A DNA stretch of 64,000 bases. Source: Pontimicrobium aquaticum. Its GTDB lineage: Bacteria > Bacteroidota > Bacteroidia > Flavobacteriales > Flavobacteriaceae. Positions within the stretch are counted from its first letter, which is position 1. Each line of letters begins with the position of its first letter. Positions 1 through 8,618 of this stretch are shown one piece after another. The position numbers and the translations under genes were made by a program. A model generated the notes under the pieces. That model ran no database searches, was not told the origin of the DNA, and saw only the letters and a list, made by a program, of their open reading frames with translations. The stretch is taken from assembly GCF_005047595.1 (NCBI RefSeq), contig NZ_SUPL01000004.1, positions 186,001 through 250,000 of the forward strand, written 5' to 3'.

Positions 1-558
1 TGCTTTTACATAAATCGCTTCAGCTTCTTTATATTCAGACAAATCCCATCGAGTAATTAAGTTTTTATCTGGAATAAAAAGGTCATTGTCTTTTAAAAGT
101 TGCTTGTATTCATTCGGAAATACTTTATAATATAGTCCCTCAAAAATTAATGACATAAATGGGTCTCTAGATGGCATTCTCCCATCATTATAACTTTTAG
201 AAGATGAAGGAGAATTAAACATATTTCTAATAAGCAATAAAAATACCTGTCTGTAATGCTGAGAAGAATAGTTAAGAAGTTCTTGATATTTATCAGAACC
301 ATTTACAAAATAACAGTACACGCAATTTTGAACTAGGTTTTCTGCACTCTTAAACACATAATAATGTTCGTTAAACTCCTTTTCTATATTATTAGTTACC
401 TGTCTTTCAATAAGCAACTCTATTCCATTTAATTGAGGGTAGAAGTCGTATGGATAGTTTGATGTTCCATCAGCCACCTTTTTTTCCATTCTTATTTGAG
501 CCTTAGCAAAGCTAAAAACTAGAAAGCAAGAAATTAGTACTAACGTTTTTGTTTTCAT
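1..558 (-). CDS. Secreted protein of unknown function (C-terminus beyond window edge)
   Basis: An open frame of 186 codons starts at the ATG at 558 and runs off the left end without a stop. Residues 1-20 form a signal peptide ending in AKA before Gln, so the product is probably exported to the periplasm or surface. The mature part is rich in Tyr, Asn and Lys, with a Cys pair near residues 81-84 (NCVYC). I do not recognise the family. It lies 51 bp after an NTF2-like gene in the same direction and is probably the last visible gene of the unit that begins at 6282. Confidence 0.7.
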   Translation of the reverse strand, partial: MKTKTLVLISCFLVFSFAKAQIRMEKKVADGTSNYPYDFYPQLNGIELLIERQVTNNIEKEFNEHYYVFKSAENLVQNCVYCYFVNGSDKYQELLNYSSQHYRQVFLLLIRNMFNSPSSSKSYNDGRMPSRDPFMSLIFEGLYYKVFPNEYKQLLKDNDLFIPDKNLITRWDLSEYKEAEAIYVKA

Positions 559-609
559 TTAATTTTATTTATTAATTTTTTTAATTCCCCTTATATATTC
601 CTTAAATTC

Positions 610-1071
610 TTAATTATGATGCCTGCGTAAATGAGTTATTAACCCTTTTTCGTCGTATTCAATTGACATAATTTGACTTGAAGTATGCTCTACAATTCTA
701 TCCATATGAAATGGCTTAACTTTAGCTTTAATAGTTACTTTTACAAAAGCCACATTTTTCCCTAACATAATATCATCAATAGATACTTTATGATAATATA
801 CCTTATTTTGAAGTTTGTCAATCATTCCCTTTCTGAACTCTTTTTTACTTGTAATGGTAACATTATACTTAACGTGTTCATCAACAAAATCATCAGCAAA
901 AAAGGATAAGAATCGATCGACATCTTTTGAATTACTATTTGTTTGTTGCTTTGCACTATAAGCGTTTATAAAAGACTCTGTTTTTTTTAGCAATTTTTGA
1001 GAAACTACCTCTTGTGCCGAAATGGATAGTGTAAATAGCATGATGAAAGGAATGATTGCTTTGGATAACAT
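610..1071 (-). CDS. Secreted NTF2/SnoaL-like (DUF4440-type) protein
   Basis: 153 residues with a signal peptide (about 1-19, ending SISA before Gln). The mature part has the cone-fold pattern of the NTF2-like superfamily: an N-terminal helix, then FFADDFVDEHV, then beta strands ending in a basic tail. NTF2-like proteins are small binding pockets or minor enzymes, and no catalytic residue can be assigned here. It follows a four-TM protein by 46 bp. A comparable secreted NTF2 protein (43136-43600) also sits downstream of a TPR esterase, so the esterase plus NTF2 pairing occurs twice in the window. Confidence 0.75.
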   Translation of the reverse strand: MLSKAIIPFIMLFTLSISAQEVVSQKLLKKTESFINAYSAKQQTNSNSKDVDRFLSFFADDFVDEHVKYNVTITSKKEFRKGMIDKLQNKVYYHKVSIDDIMLGKNVAFVKVTIKAKVKPFHMDRIVEHTSSQIMSIEYDEKGLITHLRRHHN

Positions 1072-1117
1072 AAATAATGATTTTTAAAATGAATTAACCT
1101 GCATTTAATAATTATAA

Positions 1118-1519
1118 TTAGTTGATTTTAGGCTTTTGTTTAGTGGTTGTTAGGGTAAGTAATAGAAGTATAAATGCTATTCCAAATCCTAGTCCACCAA
1201 TATTAATTCCTAAAAGTGTTTTTTCGCTTCCATCTAAATATTTCATTGAACCACCATAAAAATCTTGAAGTATGTAAGCCAATAAAAATCCTCCTGTGAT
1301 TAGCAAACTTAAAATGACACTGATTTTGGTCTCTTTTTTAACCCAAACCAACCATAAACATAAAACACCAATGCTTGTGTTTGTAATAAGTTGCCATACT
1401 TCATGTATCCTTACATGTGGTGTCCAATCTGGATTAAATACATGAGTTGCATTTATTTCCAAAAAAGGAACTGCTATAGCGTAAAGAATAATACTAAATG
1501 TGATTATTGATTTTTTCAT
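1118..1519 (-). CDS. Small four-helix inner-membrane protein
   Basis: 133 residues with four predicted membrane spans (about 5-24, 43-61, 66-86, 103-124) and short polar loops, including an HVFNPDWTPHVRIHE stretch between spans 1 and 2. This layout is seen in a family of small uncharacterised membrane proteins from Bacteroidota and Proteobacteria; I cannot assign a substrate. The gene ends 46 bp before the NTF2-like gene and starts 4 bp after the previous stop, so it is almost certainly cotranscribed. Confidence 0.65.
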   Translation of the reverse strand: MKKSIITFSIILYAIAVPFLEINATHVFNPDWTPHVRIHEVWQLITNTSIGVLCLWLVWVKKETKISVILSLLITGGFLLAYILQDFYGGSMKYLDGSEKTLLGINIGGLGFGIAFILLLLTLTTTKQKPKIN

Positions 1520-1523
1520 TTTT

Positions 1524-1817
1524 TTAATTCTTTTGGTATATTTTCTTTGTTGCCTTTTTTAGGTCAGCATTTGGCAAAAACTGATCTGCTATAGTTAAAA
1601 TAGCATGTATGTTATCACGTAATCTGTCCAGTTTTATTTCTTCTAGACTCATAGACGTTTGTAACAAGTGAAGTGCCATATCTGCCAAAAGCAAACGTTG
1701 CTTTTCTAACCATTCATCATCATGTTTATTTGCAGGATGGTTTAAGTAACTAGTTTCAACTTTACCATGTAATTCCCAGCTTGTGTCTATTATTTTTTGT
1801 TGTTCTGCTTTTGTCAT
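1524..1817 (-). CDS. Small helical cytoplasmic protein, unknown function
   Basis: 97 residues, no signal peptide or membrane span, rich in Leu, Lys and Asp, predicted mostly alpha-helical. I recognise no family. It sits 17 bp after the TPR esterase and 4 bp before the four-TM protein, which supports it as a real member of the operon. Nothing in the sequence indicates a catalytic site. Confidence 0.6.
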   Translation of the reverse strand: MTKAEQQKIIDTSWELHGKVETSYLNHPANKHDDEWLEKQRLLLADMALHLLQTSMSLEEIKLDRLRDNIHAILTIADQFLPNADLKKATKKIYQKN

Positions 1818-1834
1818 TTAATTGTGAATATTCA

Positions 1835-3019
1835 TTAACGATATTCTAGTAGTTGAATATACTTTTTTTCTGAAAGTTCAGCTTTTTCAAATTCATTGAT
1901 ACTTTTATAGGCTTCAGAAAGCCTTTTATGAAGCGTTGCCGAATTAGGATAGTAATTTACTGATAGCTCTAGAAATTCAACCAGTTCTTTATAGCGTTTG
2001 TTACTTTTTAAACGACGTGATATACCAGATAGATTACCAACAAAATAGAAAGCATCTTCATTTGGAATAACATTGAATTCATAGCGTTTAGATAACTCAT
2101 CATAAAACTGTTTTAAAGTTTTTGCAGGATTCTTTGCATTTCTAAACTCCTTATAAGGAATATTCCAAACATCTTTAGGGTAAATGGTTTCTAAACCATG
2201 TTGAATACCTGAAACAGCCATTCCATAATGATCTTCTTCTTCTAAAACTTCAATATTATATTTAAAATCTTTTAGATTTAGTTTCTTTAATGCTGTATTT
2301 AACGTTATATATGCCTCTGCTTCTTCTGGAGGTCTATTCAATAAATCTCTTGATGCTTTTCCTACATATAATGCGTTTCCTGAATGATTTCCAGATAACA
2401 CTGAGGCTAAAATTTGTTCTTCAATAGATTTTCCGTTCTTTGTGTATTGTGCTAATTCAGATGCTAAAATTATATACCCCTTAAATAGTTTTGGATCATT
2501 CCAAAAAGCTTCTAATACAGGTCCAAATGTTGGAGACATTCCAATGATAGTACGATGTGAGTTTGCTCGATAGTTACTTTCAATAAATGGAAATACTTCA
2601 TCCTTTAAAAACTTTACATGCTCTTTAGATTTACCTCCATAGCCTCCAAAAAATTCTCGACCATCTTTATTTTTTATAATAAGCGACATATCGTTTCTTT
2701 TACCTGTATTATTTACAATTCCAACAATAATACTTCGAGGCATATAATTTCTTTCTGCACGTATTTTTACTATTGACTGAGTTACATCAAACAAAAATTC
2801 GGCATCCAAAACATATATAACAGGATAATCATGAACACTATTATCATAATTTTTCGGAAGGGAAATAAGCAACTGCCTATCTTCATTTAGTACCGCTGAC
2901 TTTATGAAAAGTTGCTTTCCAATGACGTAATCTGTATCTGCTACTTGAGCCATGCTATTACCTGTAAGCAAATAATAAATTAATATCCAGTATAATTTTA
3001 TGTTTTTCATTTTTGACAA
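1835..3019 (-). CDS. Exported COG2819-type esterase with C-terminal TPR-like repeat
   Basis: 394 residues. A signal peptide follows the second Met (residues 4-24, ending SMA before Gln). The alpha/beta-hydrolase domain begins with LPKNYD and YPVIYVLDAE. The nucleophile elbow is GMSPT (Ser162) and the catalytic His is probably His264 (EEDHYG). Residues about 325-390 form helical TPR-like repeats. Related proteins include enterochelin-esterase-like hydrolases. Two paralogs occur at 36501-37637 and 41913-43112. The upstream neighbour, 41 bp away, is a serine hydrolase. The shorter start at 3010 (MKNIKLYW) fits the signal peptide better. Confidence 0.85.
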   Translation of the reverse strand: MSKMKNIKLYWILIYYLLTGNSMAQVADTDYVIGKQLFIKSAVLNEDRQLLISLPKNYDNSVHDYPVIYVLDAEFLFDVTQSIVKIRAERNYMPRSIIVGIVNNTGKRNDMSLIIKNKDGREFFGGYGGKSKEHVKFLKDEVFPFIESNYRANSHRTIIGMSPTFGPVLEAFWNDPKLFKGYIILASELAQYTKNGKSIEEQILASVLSGNHSGNALYVGKASRDLLNRPPEEAEAYITLNTALKKLNLKDFKYNIEVLEEEDHYGMAVSGIQHGLETIYPKDVWNIPYKEFRNAKNPAKTLKQFYDELSKRYEFNVIPNEDAFYFVGNLSGISRRLKSNKRYKELVEFLELSVNYYPNSATLHKRLSEAYKSINEFEKAELSEKKYIQLLEYR

Positions 3020-3060
3020 TTGATTTATTGTGTTTTTACAGAATTATGCATCTATAGATT

Positions 3061-4863
3061 TTAAGCCCATAATCTAAAAGGGATTATATTCCAACATATT
3101 AAAACAATTATCCATTGTAAGGTGAATAGAATAGATAAAGTATCAATTACATAGGCTTTGTTTCTAACAGCTTTTATAAATCCAAAAATTATTGCTATTG
3201 GCAAAACACCAGTAACCAATGCTAACAAAATATTTTCAAATGTTAAATCCCCTAAGCTTAGAAAGGATTGATTCATAAGAAAAGGTAACGGTAAAAAAAG
3301 CAACATCATGGAAATAAAAGGAACAGTTAAAGCCTGTTTACCTGAAAATAATTGCTTTTTAATCAAAAAATAAAAGCCTCTAATAAGGATAATTATTACA
3401 CCTAAAAGACCAAGAATTAAGTTTAGCCACATTAAAACTAGGTAAAGTACACTTACTTTTTCATAGGTCACTAGACCATCGCTAATAAGTTGTTTGTTGT
3501 TTTGCTCATATAAAACATGAGAAACCCTAACTCTATCTTGTTTTCTAAACAAGTTTTCACTAACTGGTAAAAGAGCATAACTGTTGTTTTGAATTGATTT
3601 GACAATTAGCTCATTATCTATTTTATTTACTTGTATTGAATTGAAGAGTAAATCTAAATAAGCAAATTTTTCAAATCTAACTGGGTTTAGTCTATAAAAC
3701 CCTTCATAGACATCTATGTCACTATCTAAGCTAATATTTGATGTTGTTTTTAATTTTTTTTCGATTCCTAAATGTTCAATGAACACTTCGTTAAATTTTT
3801 GATAGTTTGCTGTTTCACTATCTGTATTAAAGCTGATAAAAAATGCTTTTTTCTCTTCAGGAAAAAGATAGAATATTGCCCTAAATCCAACTGTATTACC
3901 ACGATGAAAGTACCCAACAACACCATACCTGTCTCTATAACTCAGTCCAAATTGATACCCAGAATTTAACCCTTCTTTATTAGATTCGATGGATACAGGT
4001 CTTCCCATTTGCTTTAATAATTCTGTTTTTACAAATGATTCTCCATTTATAGTTCCATCGCTCATTAAAAACTTTGCAAACAAAGCCATATCATTTGCAG
4101 TGGTTGTAAATTGTCCTGCAGGCCTTAAATACATTGGAATATTTTCTTGGGTTGTACCATCATCAAAATGTCCCATTATTAAATTTTCATCGGCATTTCT
4201 TCCTTTTTGACTAACAAATTTAAAGGTGCTATTGTTCATCCCTAAGGGCTTCAAAAGGTTGGTATTTAAATAATCTTCATACGACTCATGAGTGATTTTT
4301 TCAATAATTAAACCTAACATAGAATATCCCATATTAGAGTATGAAAATCTTGAACCTGGCTTTGTTCGAATTTTTAATACTGAAGGATCTTTAAGAAAGA
4401 TTTTTTCAAGAGGTGAATTATAAGTTGGTTTTGTACTAAATACTTGCCAAAATCTAGCATCTTCTAAACCAGATGTATGATTTAATAAATCTCTAATCGT
4501 TACAGGGTTTGTATTCTTCCAAGGATTATCGAAGACAATATTGGGCAAAACTTTATTTACTGGCGAGTCAATATCAATCTTACCTTGACTTGATAATCGA
4601 AGCATACCAGTAGCAATAAGTACTTTTGCTAACGAACCAACTTGAACACTGTTTTTACTATTAATTAGTTTTTTTGAATTACTGTTTTTTAACCCTAGAG
4701 CTCCAGTTGTAATTATTTCATTATCAACAGTTGACCATACAGCACCTGTTAAATTTTCATCTATCAATATTCTTTTTAGCTTCTTTTCTAATAATTCTGA
4801 CTTTTGTGCCATGGACATATTAGAAAAAAAGATGATAAAAAGTAAAAAAAGATATTTAATCAT
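3061..4863 (-). CDS. Serine beta-lactamase-fold hydrolase with C-terminal membrane domain
   Basis: 600 residues. Signal peptide 1-19. The class C beta-lactamase/DD-peptidase-like domain (about 25-370) carries all three active-site motifs: SLAK (Ser77), YSN, and HRG in place of KTG. HTSGL, diagnostic of these esterase/peptidase-like members, is also present. After a linker, residues about 470-595 hold four predicted membrane helices, which tie the periplasmic domain to the inner membrane. Family members are often esterases, D-aminopeptidases or peptidoglycan-related enzymes; antibiotic resistance should not be inferred. The gene lies 54 bp after another serine hydrolase, probably in one operon. 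Confidence 0.9.
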   Translation of the reverse strand: MIKYLFLLFIIFFSNMSMAQKSELLEKKLKRILIDENLTGAVWSTVDNEIITTGALGLKNSNSKKLINSKNSVQVGSLAKVLIATGMLRLSSQGKIDIDSPVNKVLPNIVFDNPWKNTNPVTIRDLLNHTSGLEDARFWQVFSTKPTYNSPLEKIFLKDPSVLKIRTKPGSRFSYSNMGYSMLGLIIEKITHESYEDYLNTNLLKPLGMNNSTFKFVSQKGRNADENLIMGHFDDGTTQENIPMYLRPAGQFTTTANDMALFAKFLMSDGTINGESFVKTELLKQMGRPVSIESNKEGLNSGYQFGLSYRDRYGVVGYFHRGNTVGFRAIFYLFPEEKKAFFISFNTDSETANYQKFNEVFIEHLGIEKKLKTTSNISLDSDIDVYEGFYRLNPVRFEKFAYLDLLFNSIQVNKIDNELIVKSIQNNSYALLPVSENLFRKQDRVRVSHVLYEQNNKQLISDGLVTYEKVSVLYLVLMWLNLILGLLGVIIILIRGFYFLIKKQLFSGKQALTVPFISMMLLFLPLPFLMNQSFLSLGDLTFENILLALVTGVLPIAIIFGFIKAVRNKAYVIDTLSILFTLQWIIVLICWNIIPFRLWA

Positions 4864-4917
4864 TTTTAAAGATTCATATTGATAGATAAAAATTTAAAAT
4901 TACAAATAGAACGACAC

Positions 4918-6282
4918 TTATTGTTTAGTAAACAGGTAAATATCCGCTACACCACTTTGCTCCAAGCCTAGTTGGTTTTTCTCAAGGTCAAAAATAAAGT
5001 TTGCTCCAATTTCCTCGTTAGTGAATTTATGATTTCCCTTATATATCAATGGTTCTTTCGGGAGCTCGTTTAATTGTGTGTACAAGATGTTATTTTCTTG
5101 GCTTATGGTAAATTTTCCGGATCCTTTTTCGGCTGCATATACTCCAACATACTTTTCAAGTTTGCTTGCTGTAATTTCAACACGCTCAAAATTGGGAAGC
5201 TCGAAAGGCTCATTAAAGTAACACTTTAATATATCTGTTAACAAATTATTTATGTTATAATCAATAGCATTGGATGAAATGGCAATGGCCAGTTTTTCCT
5301 GTGGAATGTATATGGAAATTGAATGAAAAGCATCTATATGTCCACCATGTCCAAACCCTTTTTTATCCTTATAGTTAAATGGCATTATACCCATGCCATG
5401 GTTATCCTTAACCGTGGTCATTATATCGAGCGTTTCATTAGAAACAATCTGCTCGTTAAAAAGTGCCTCAATAAAGGTGTTTAAATCGTTTGGATTCGAA
5501 ACAATAGAACCACTTCCTAAAGCAATGGATAGGTTGGTTTCTGGGAATTCAGTCCATTTGTCCGAAAGGCTATATGAATAAGATTCATTATTACTTATAG
5601 TAATTTTTCCTCCCGAATACGTGTTTGTTAACCCTAACGGTTTAATGATTTTTTCTTGTAAAAGATCTACATAAGGCAAATTATATATCGTCTCCAAAAT
5701 TTGGGATAATAAGAAATAATTTGAGTTACTATACTCGTTACTGCTATCTGGCTCAAAGTTGCTTTTGTAGCTGGTAATAATTTTTAGCATCTCTCCCCTA
5801 GATTTATGTTCGGTACGATAGTCAAAAAACGTTTTATCCTTCGTAAAGCTAGGGATACCGCTTCTATGGTTCAACAAATTGCCAACTGTTATTTTGCTCG
5901 CATTTTCAATTGCCGGGAAATACTTGTCTATAGTTTGATTGATGCTTAGCTTATTTTCATCTACAGCTTTAAAAACCATAGTTGCTGTAAACATTTTGGT
6001 GATTGACCCAACTCTGTATTTGGTTGCCCTTGTTGATGTTTTTTGATTGTCAATATCGTTATAACCCATTGTTTTTGAGTAGATAACATTTCCTTCATGT
6101 GAAAGGGACACTGTTCCCATAAACTTGTTGTTTTTATGGAGTACGTTAAAGAGTTCATCTAACTTATTAGAATAAGTTTTTTCATTAAAAGCTTTATCTG
6201 CTTTTTTTGAATTGCCTTCACTTTTATTGCCACAAGAACACAGTAAAGCTACAGTTATTAATAAGAGAATTGTTTTTTTCAT
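4918..6282 (-). CDS. Serine beta-lactamase-fold hydrolase lipoprotein
   Basis: 454 residues. It starts with a lipoprotein signal (MKKTILLLITVALLCSCG), predicting an acylated periplasmic or outer-membrane-anchored enzyme. Active-site motifs are SITK (Ser93), YSNSN and HGG. HRSGIP replaces HTSG. A C-terminal beta domain of about 100 residues follows. It is the first gene of a likely seven-gene unit running left to the window edge. A TAnnTTTG box and a 17-bp palindrome lie just upstream (6318-6351). Confidence 0.9.
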   Translation of the reverse strand: MKKTILLLITVALLCSCGNKSEGNSKKADKAFNEKTYSNKLDELFNVLHKNNKFMGTVSLSHEGNVIYSKTMGYNDIDNQKTSTRATKYRVGSITKMFTATMVFKAVDENKLSINQTIDKYFPAIENASKITVGNLLNHRSGIPSFTKDKTFFDYRTEHKSRGEMLKIITSYKSNFEPDSSNEYSNSNYFLLSQILETIYNLPYVDLLQEKIIKPLGLTNTYSGGKITISNNESYSYSLSDKWTEFPETNLSIALGSGSIVSNPNDLNTFIEALFNEQIVSNETLDIMTTVKDNHGMGIMPFNYKDKKGFGHGGHIDAFHSISIYIPQEKLAIAISSNAIDYNINNLLTDILKCYFNEPFELPNFERVEITASKLEKYVGVYAAEKGSGKFTISQENNILYTQLNELPKEPLIYKGNHKFTNEEIGANFIFDLEKNQLGLEQSGVADIYLFTKQ

Positions 6283-6317
6283 TTTTTGATTGATTTTTGA
6301 TTAATGATTTAATAATG

Positions 6318-6351
6318 CAAAATTATTATATAGAACCTTGCTATGCAAGGT
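6318..6351 (-). promoter_or_regulatory. -7 box plus 17-bp palindromic operator for the 6282 unit
   Basis: On the minus strand TAATTTTG (6325-6318) matches the flavobacterial -7 box. Ten bases upstream is ACCTTGC-TAT-GCAAGGT (6335-6351), a perfect 7-bp inverted repeat overlapped by a further ACTTTG half. Palindromes of this shape are used by PadR- and TetR-like repressors in Bacteroidota. No PadR gene is in the window, so the regulator is unknown. Confidence 0.5.
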
Positions 6352-6364
6352 ACTTTGTATAAAT

Positions 6365-7504
6365 TTAACTTTTTATTATAAAATTGTATTGTTTATATAA
6401 ATAGCGTGAAGCTGCAAACCCCATGTTTTTATAATCGTGACCAACTTCTGGTATTATTTTAAGTTCCCAATTAAATGTTGTGTTTAGCTTTTTTGCCATT
6501 TCTTTAGCTTGTTCAAAAAAGTATGCTCCTCTCTCCAATCTATGATGCCCTTGTTGATTGGCGGTTTTAGATTCTAGAAAACTTCCTCTTGTTTCATTTT
6601 CATTATCAAGTTCTCCTAAAAAAACTACCAATTTTTTCTTAAAAGCATTTTTAAGAAAAACGTTATTAACTGGAGTATTTTTTAACCCAAAAGGAAAAGA
6701 GTTTTCAAAATTTGGCAACGTATAGAAACTTGCATTAGAAGCTAAAATATTCTTGGCTTTTGTGTGTTCTTGAAATAGTACAAATCTGTGTAAAATATGG
6801 CCTCCAGCTGAATGTCCAAAAAGATTATACGACGTTTGTTTTGATTGAAGCACATTAACAGCTACATCAAAAATACGGTCGAAATCATTGAAAAGCCACT
6901 CGTTTGCATTAGGGTTTAAATTGAACCTTAATTTATCTTCATTAAGCATAATTTTATTGGCCCCTTCTACTCTTTCAATACAATCGTACAGGTTAGAGTT
7001 TTTTATCACCCCTCCTAAATGGTATGCATCAAAATTGTAATGCTTTTCTGGGTACATTGGAGATAAAATTAGAATACTCTTTTTTTCTGATTCCTCTATC
7101 CAAGAATCTCTATAGGTATTACCATTTCTTCCTGCTCCAGGAATAACCAATAAGATTTCAGAATTAGCTGTAAAGTTTTCAGGCTTATGATAATACACTT
7201 GAATAGTGTTTTCTTTATTTCCTATGCCTCCTTCAATTAAAAAAGATCCTGAGCCAGTTTTAATTGTTACATCATTTAAAACTTGGCGTTCTTCTTTAAT
7301 TATATTGTTATTCTTTATTAAGTCCATCTTGCAATGAGGACAAATTCCAGGTTCATAAAATGTTAATTCATCACATTTTAAATCACAAGGTGTACATACA
7401 TAATTGCCTGTTCGGGAATTGCATGAAAATATTGTTATTGCAACCAATAACACAGTGTAAAACTGTATTTTTAATGATTGGAATCTTGATTTTAATGTTT
7501 TCAT
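6365..7504 (-). CDS. Alpha/beta hydrolase with N-terminal heavy-metal-binding-like Cys motif, lipoprotein
   Basis: About 379 residues from the ATG at 7504; an upstream ATG at 7525 adds seven residues, but the signal fits MKTLKSR better. The signal ends at a lipobox-like FSC. Residues about 35-62 carry two C-x2-C units (CTPCDLKCDE and CPHCKMDL), resembling the YHS/HMBD module (CPMHP...CPKCGM) found on metal transporters. An alpha/beta-hydrolase domain with GHSAG nucleophile and a C-terminal VGHDYK His follows. It has its own operator/promoter of family A (7556-7618). The coupling of this metal motif to a hydrolase is unusual. Confidence 0.8.
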   Translation of the reverse strand: MKTLKSRFQSLKIQFYTVLLVAITIFSCNSRTGNYVCTPCDLKCDELTFYEPGICPHCKMDLIKNNNIIKEERQVLNDVTIKTGSGSFLIEGGIGNKENTIQVYYHKPENFTANSEILLVIPGAGRNGNTYRDSWIEESEKKSILILSPMYPEKHYNFDAYHLGGVIKNSNLYDCIERVEGANKIMLNEDKLRFNLNPNANEWLFNDFDRIFDVAVNVLQSKQTSYNLFGHSAGGHILHRFVLFQEHTKAKNILASNASFYTLPNFENSFPFGLKNTPVNNVFLKNAFKKKLVVFLGELDNENETRGSFLESKTANQQGHHRLERGAYFFEQAKEMAKKLNTTFNWELKIIPEVGHDYKNMGFAASRYLYKQYNFIIKS

Positions 7505-7555
7505 GATTACTGTTCTACAGCACATAAATACTAGTGCTTAATTATGGTTGTGGCT

Positions 7556-7618
7556 CAAAAATATAATGGAAGTTAGATTGAAATTGTTTCGAAAAGCAAT
7601 AAAATTTGTTCGAAAAGG
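7556..7618 (-). promoter_or_regulatory. Family A operator copy A1 and -7 box
   Basis: On the minus strand two direct repeats, CTTTTCGAACAAAT and CTTTTCGAAACAAT, lie 21 bp apart (7617-7584), followed by the -7 box TATTTTTG (7563-7556). The C of the distal ACAA (7608) is 45 bp from the first T of the box. No -33 TTG is needed, so an activator of the AraC type is the natural reader (inference). Confidence 0.65.
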
Positions 7619-7675
7619 ATTATTCTATATTTTTTCTTGTTTAGAATAACCCTTTATAGACAACCACCTCTACTT

Positions 7676-8479
7676 TTAATAACTTTTAGATGTGAATGAT
7701 TTATGAATTATTTTCCACTCATCTTTAATTTTCAATAACAATAAATAATCAATGGCTATTCTATTACGGTCAGGCATTATAACCTGTACTTTGGCAAGAC
7801 CTGCATTATTTTCATAATCCAATGATAAAATATTACCAATTCGGTTATTCTTTTTGCCTTCTTTAAAATTACCTATGTATTGCTTCCCTGATAAAACACT
7901 TAAATCTCCATTTTTTATATAATACAAATTGAAATCTTGATGAAATGCCCTTTTTAATTTTTGAGGTTCTCCGTTTGCTGTTCCATCTATGTAGTTTGAC
8001 AAGGTTTCTTTAATTTCTTCTAACCCGTTTTTTTCAATAGATACCAAATCATCTATTTTTTCATAGTTTTTAAGATTTATAATCTTGTGTAATATTTTCC
8101 ACTGTCCTTTTATTTTTAGAAGCAAAAGATAATCGGTTGCTATCCTTTTTGTGTCTGGAAAATATACTTCAACTTTTACAGAAGCGGCATCGTTTTCATG
8201 ATCAATAGATACAATTCGTCCTTTTCTGTTATACTTTTTTCCTTTTTCAACTCTTTCAATATAGCCTTTCCCATCTATAACTCTTAATGTATCTCCCTGT
8301 ACTATAAAAAGATTAAAATCTTGATGAAATGCCTCTCTTACTTTGTCGGGATTACCATTTGCTGTACCGTCTATATATTTCATTACAGTAGAATTAATTT
8401 GTTCTACTTCTGCTTGTGCATTTAGTTTTAATACTACAATAAAGTTAAGTGCAAGACATACTATTAATACTTTTTTCAT
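7676..8479 (-). CDS. Secreted protein with two tandem NTF2-like (lumazine-binding-type) domains
   Basis: About 267 residues from the ATG at 8479. The longer open frame to 8548 is rejected because its start overlaps the -7 box of this gene. A signal peptide (MKKVLIVCLALN... to LNA before Gln) is followed by two clearly homologous halves of about 115 residues. Both contain YIDGTANG, AFHQDFNL, a GKxYI segment and the RIATDYLLLLKI / RIAIDYLLLLKI strand. This matches the PF12893-type NTF2-like fold seen in single copy elsewhere, so an internal duplication has occurred. Enzymatic activity is unknown. Confidence 0.85.
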   Translation of the reverse strand: MKKVLIVCLALNFIVVLKLNAQAEVEQINSTVMKYIDGTANGNPDKVREAFHQDFNLFIVQGDTLRVIDGKGYIERVEKGKKYNRKGRIVSIDHENDAASVKVEVYFPDTKRIATDYLLLLKIKGQWKILHKIINLKNYEKIDDLVSIEKNGLEEIKETLSNYIDGTANGEPQKLKRAFHQDFNLYYIKNGDLSVLSGKQYIGNFKEGKKNNRIGNILSLDYENNAGLAKVQVIMPDRNRIAIDYLLLLKIKDEWKIIHKSFTSKSY

Positions 8480-8545
8480 TTTATTTTTTAATTGATGATT
8501 AGAAATTTGATTCTCTTTTAATTTTAAAGTTTTGTTGTTTATGAA

Positions 8546-8607
8546 CAAAACTAATCTTCATCATCAATGTTGATTTGTTCAAAACGAATAACAATTTGTT
8601 CGAAACG
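8546..8607 (-). promoter_or_regulatory. Family A operator copy A2 and -7 box
   Basis: Minus-strand direct repeats CGTTTCGAACAAAT and CGTTTTGAACAAAT are exactly 21 bp apart (8606-8573), followed by TAGTTTTG (8553-8546). The distal ACAA C at 8598 is 45 bp from the box. It drives the double-NTF2 gene starting at 8479, leaving a leader of about 60 bases. Confidence 0.7.
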
Positions 8608-8618
8608 GATTTTTAAGC

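Noticed and set aside
8480-8548. N-terminal extension of the double-NTF2 protein to 8548
   Set aside because: The ATG overlaps the A2 -7 box and the signal peptide begins at 8479.
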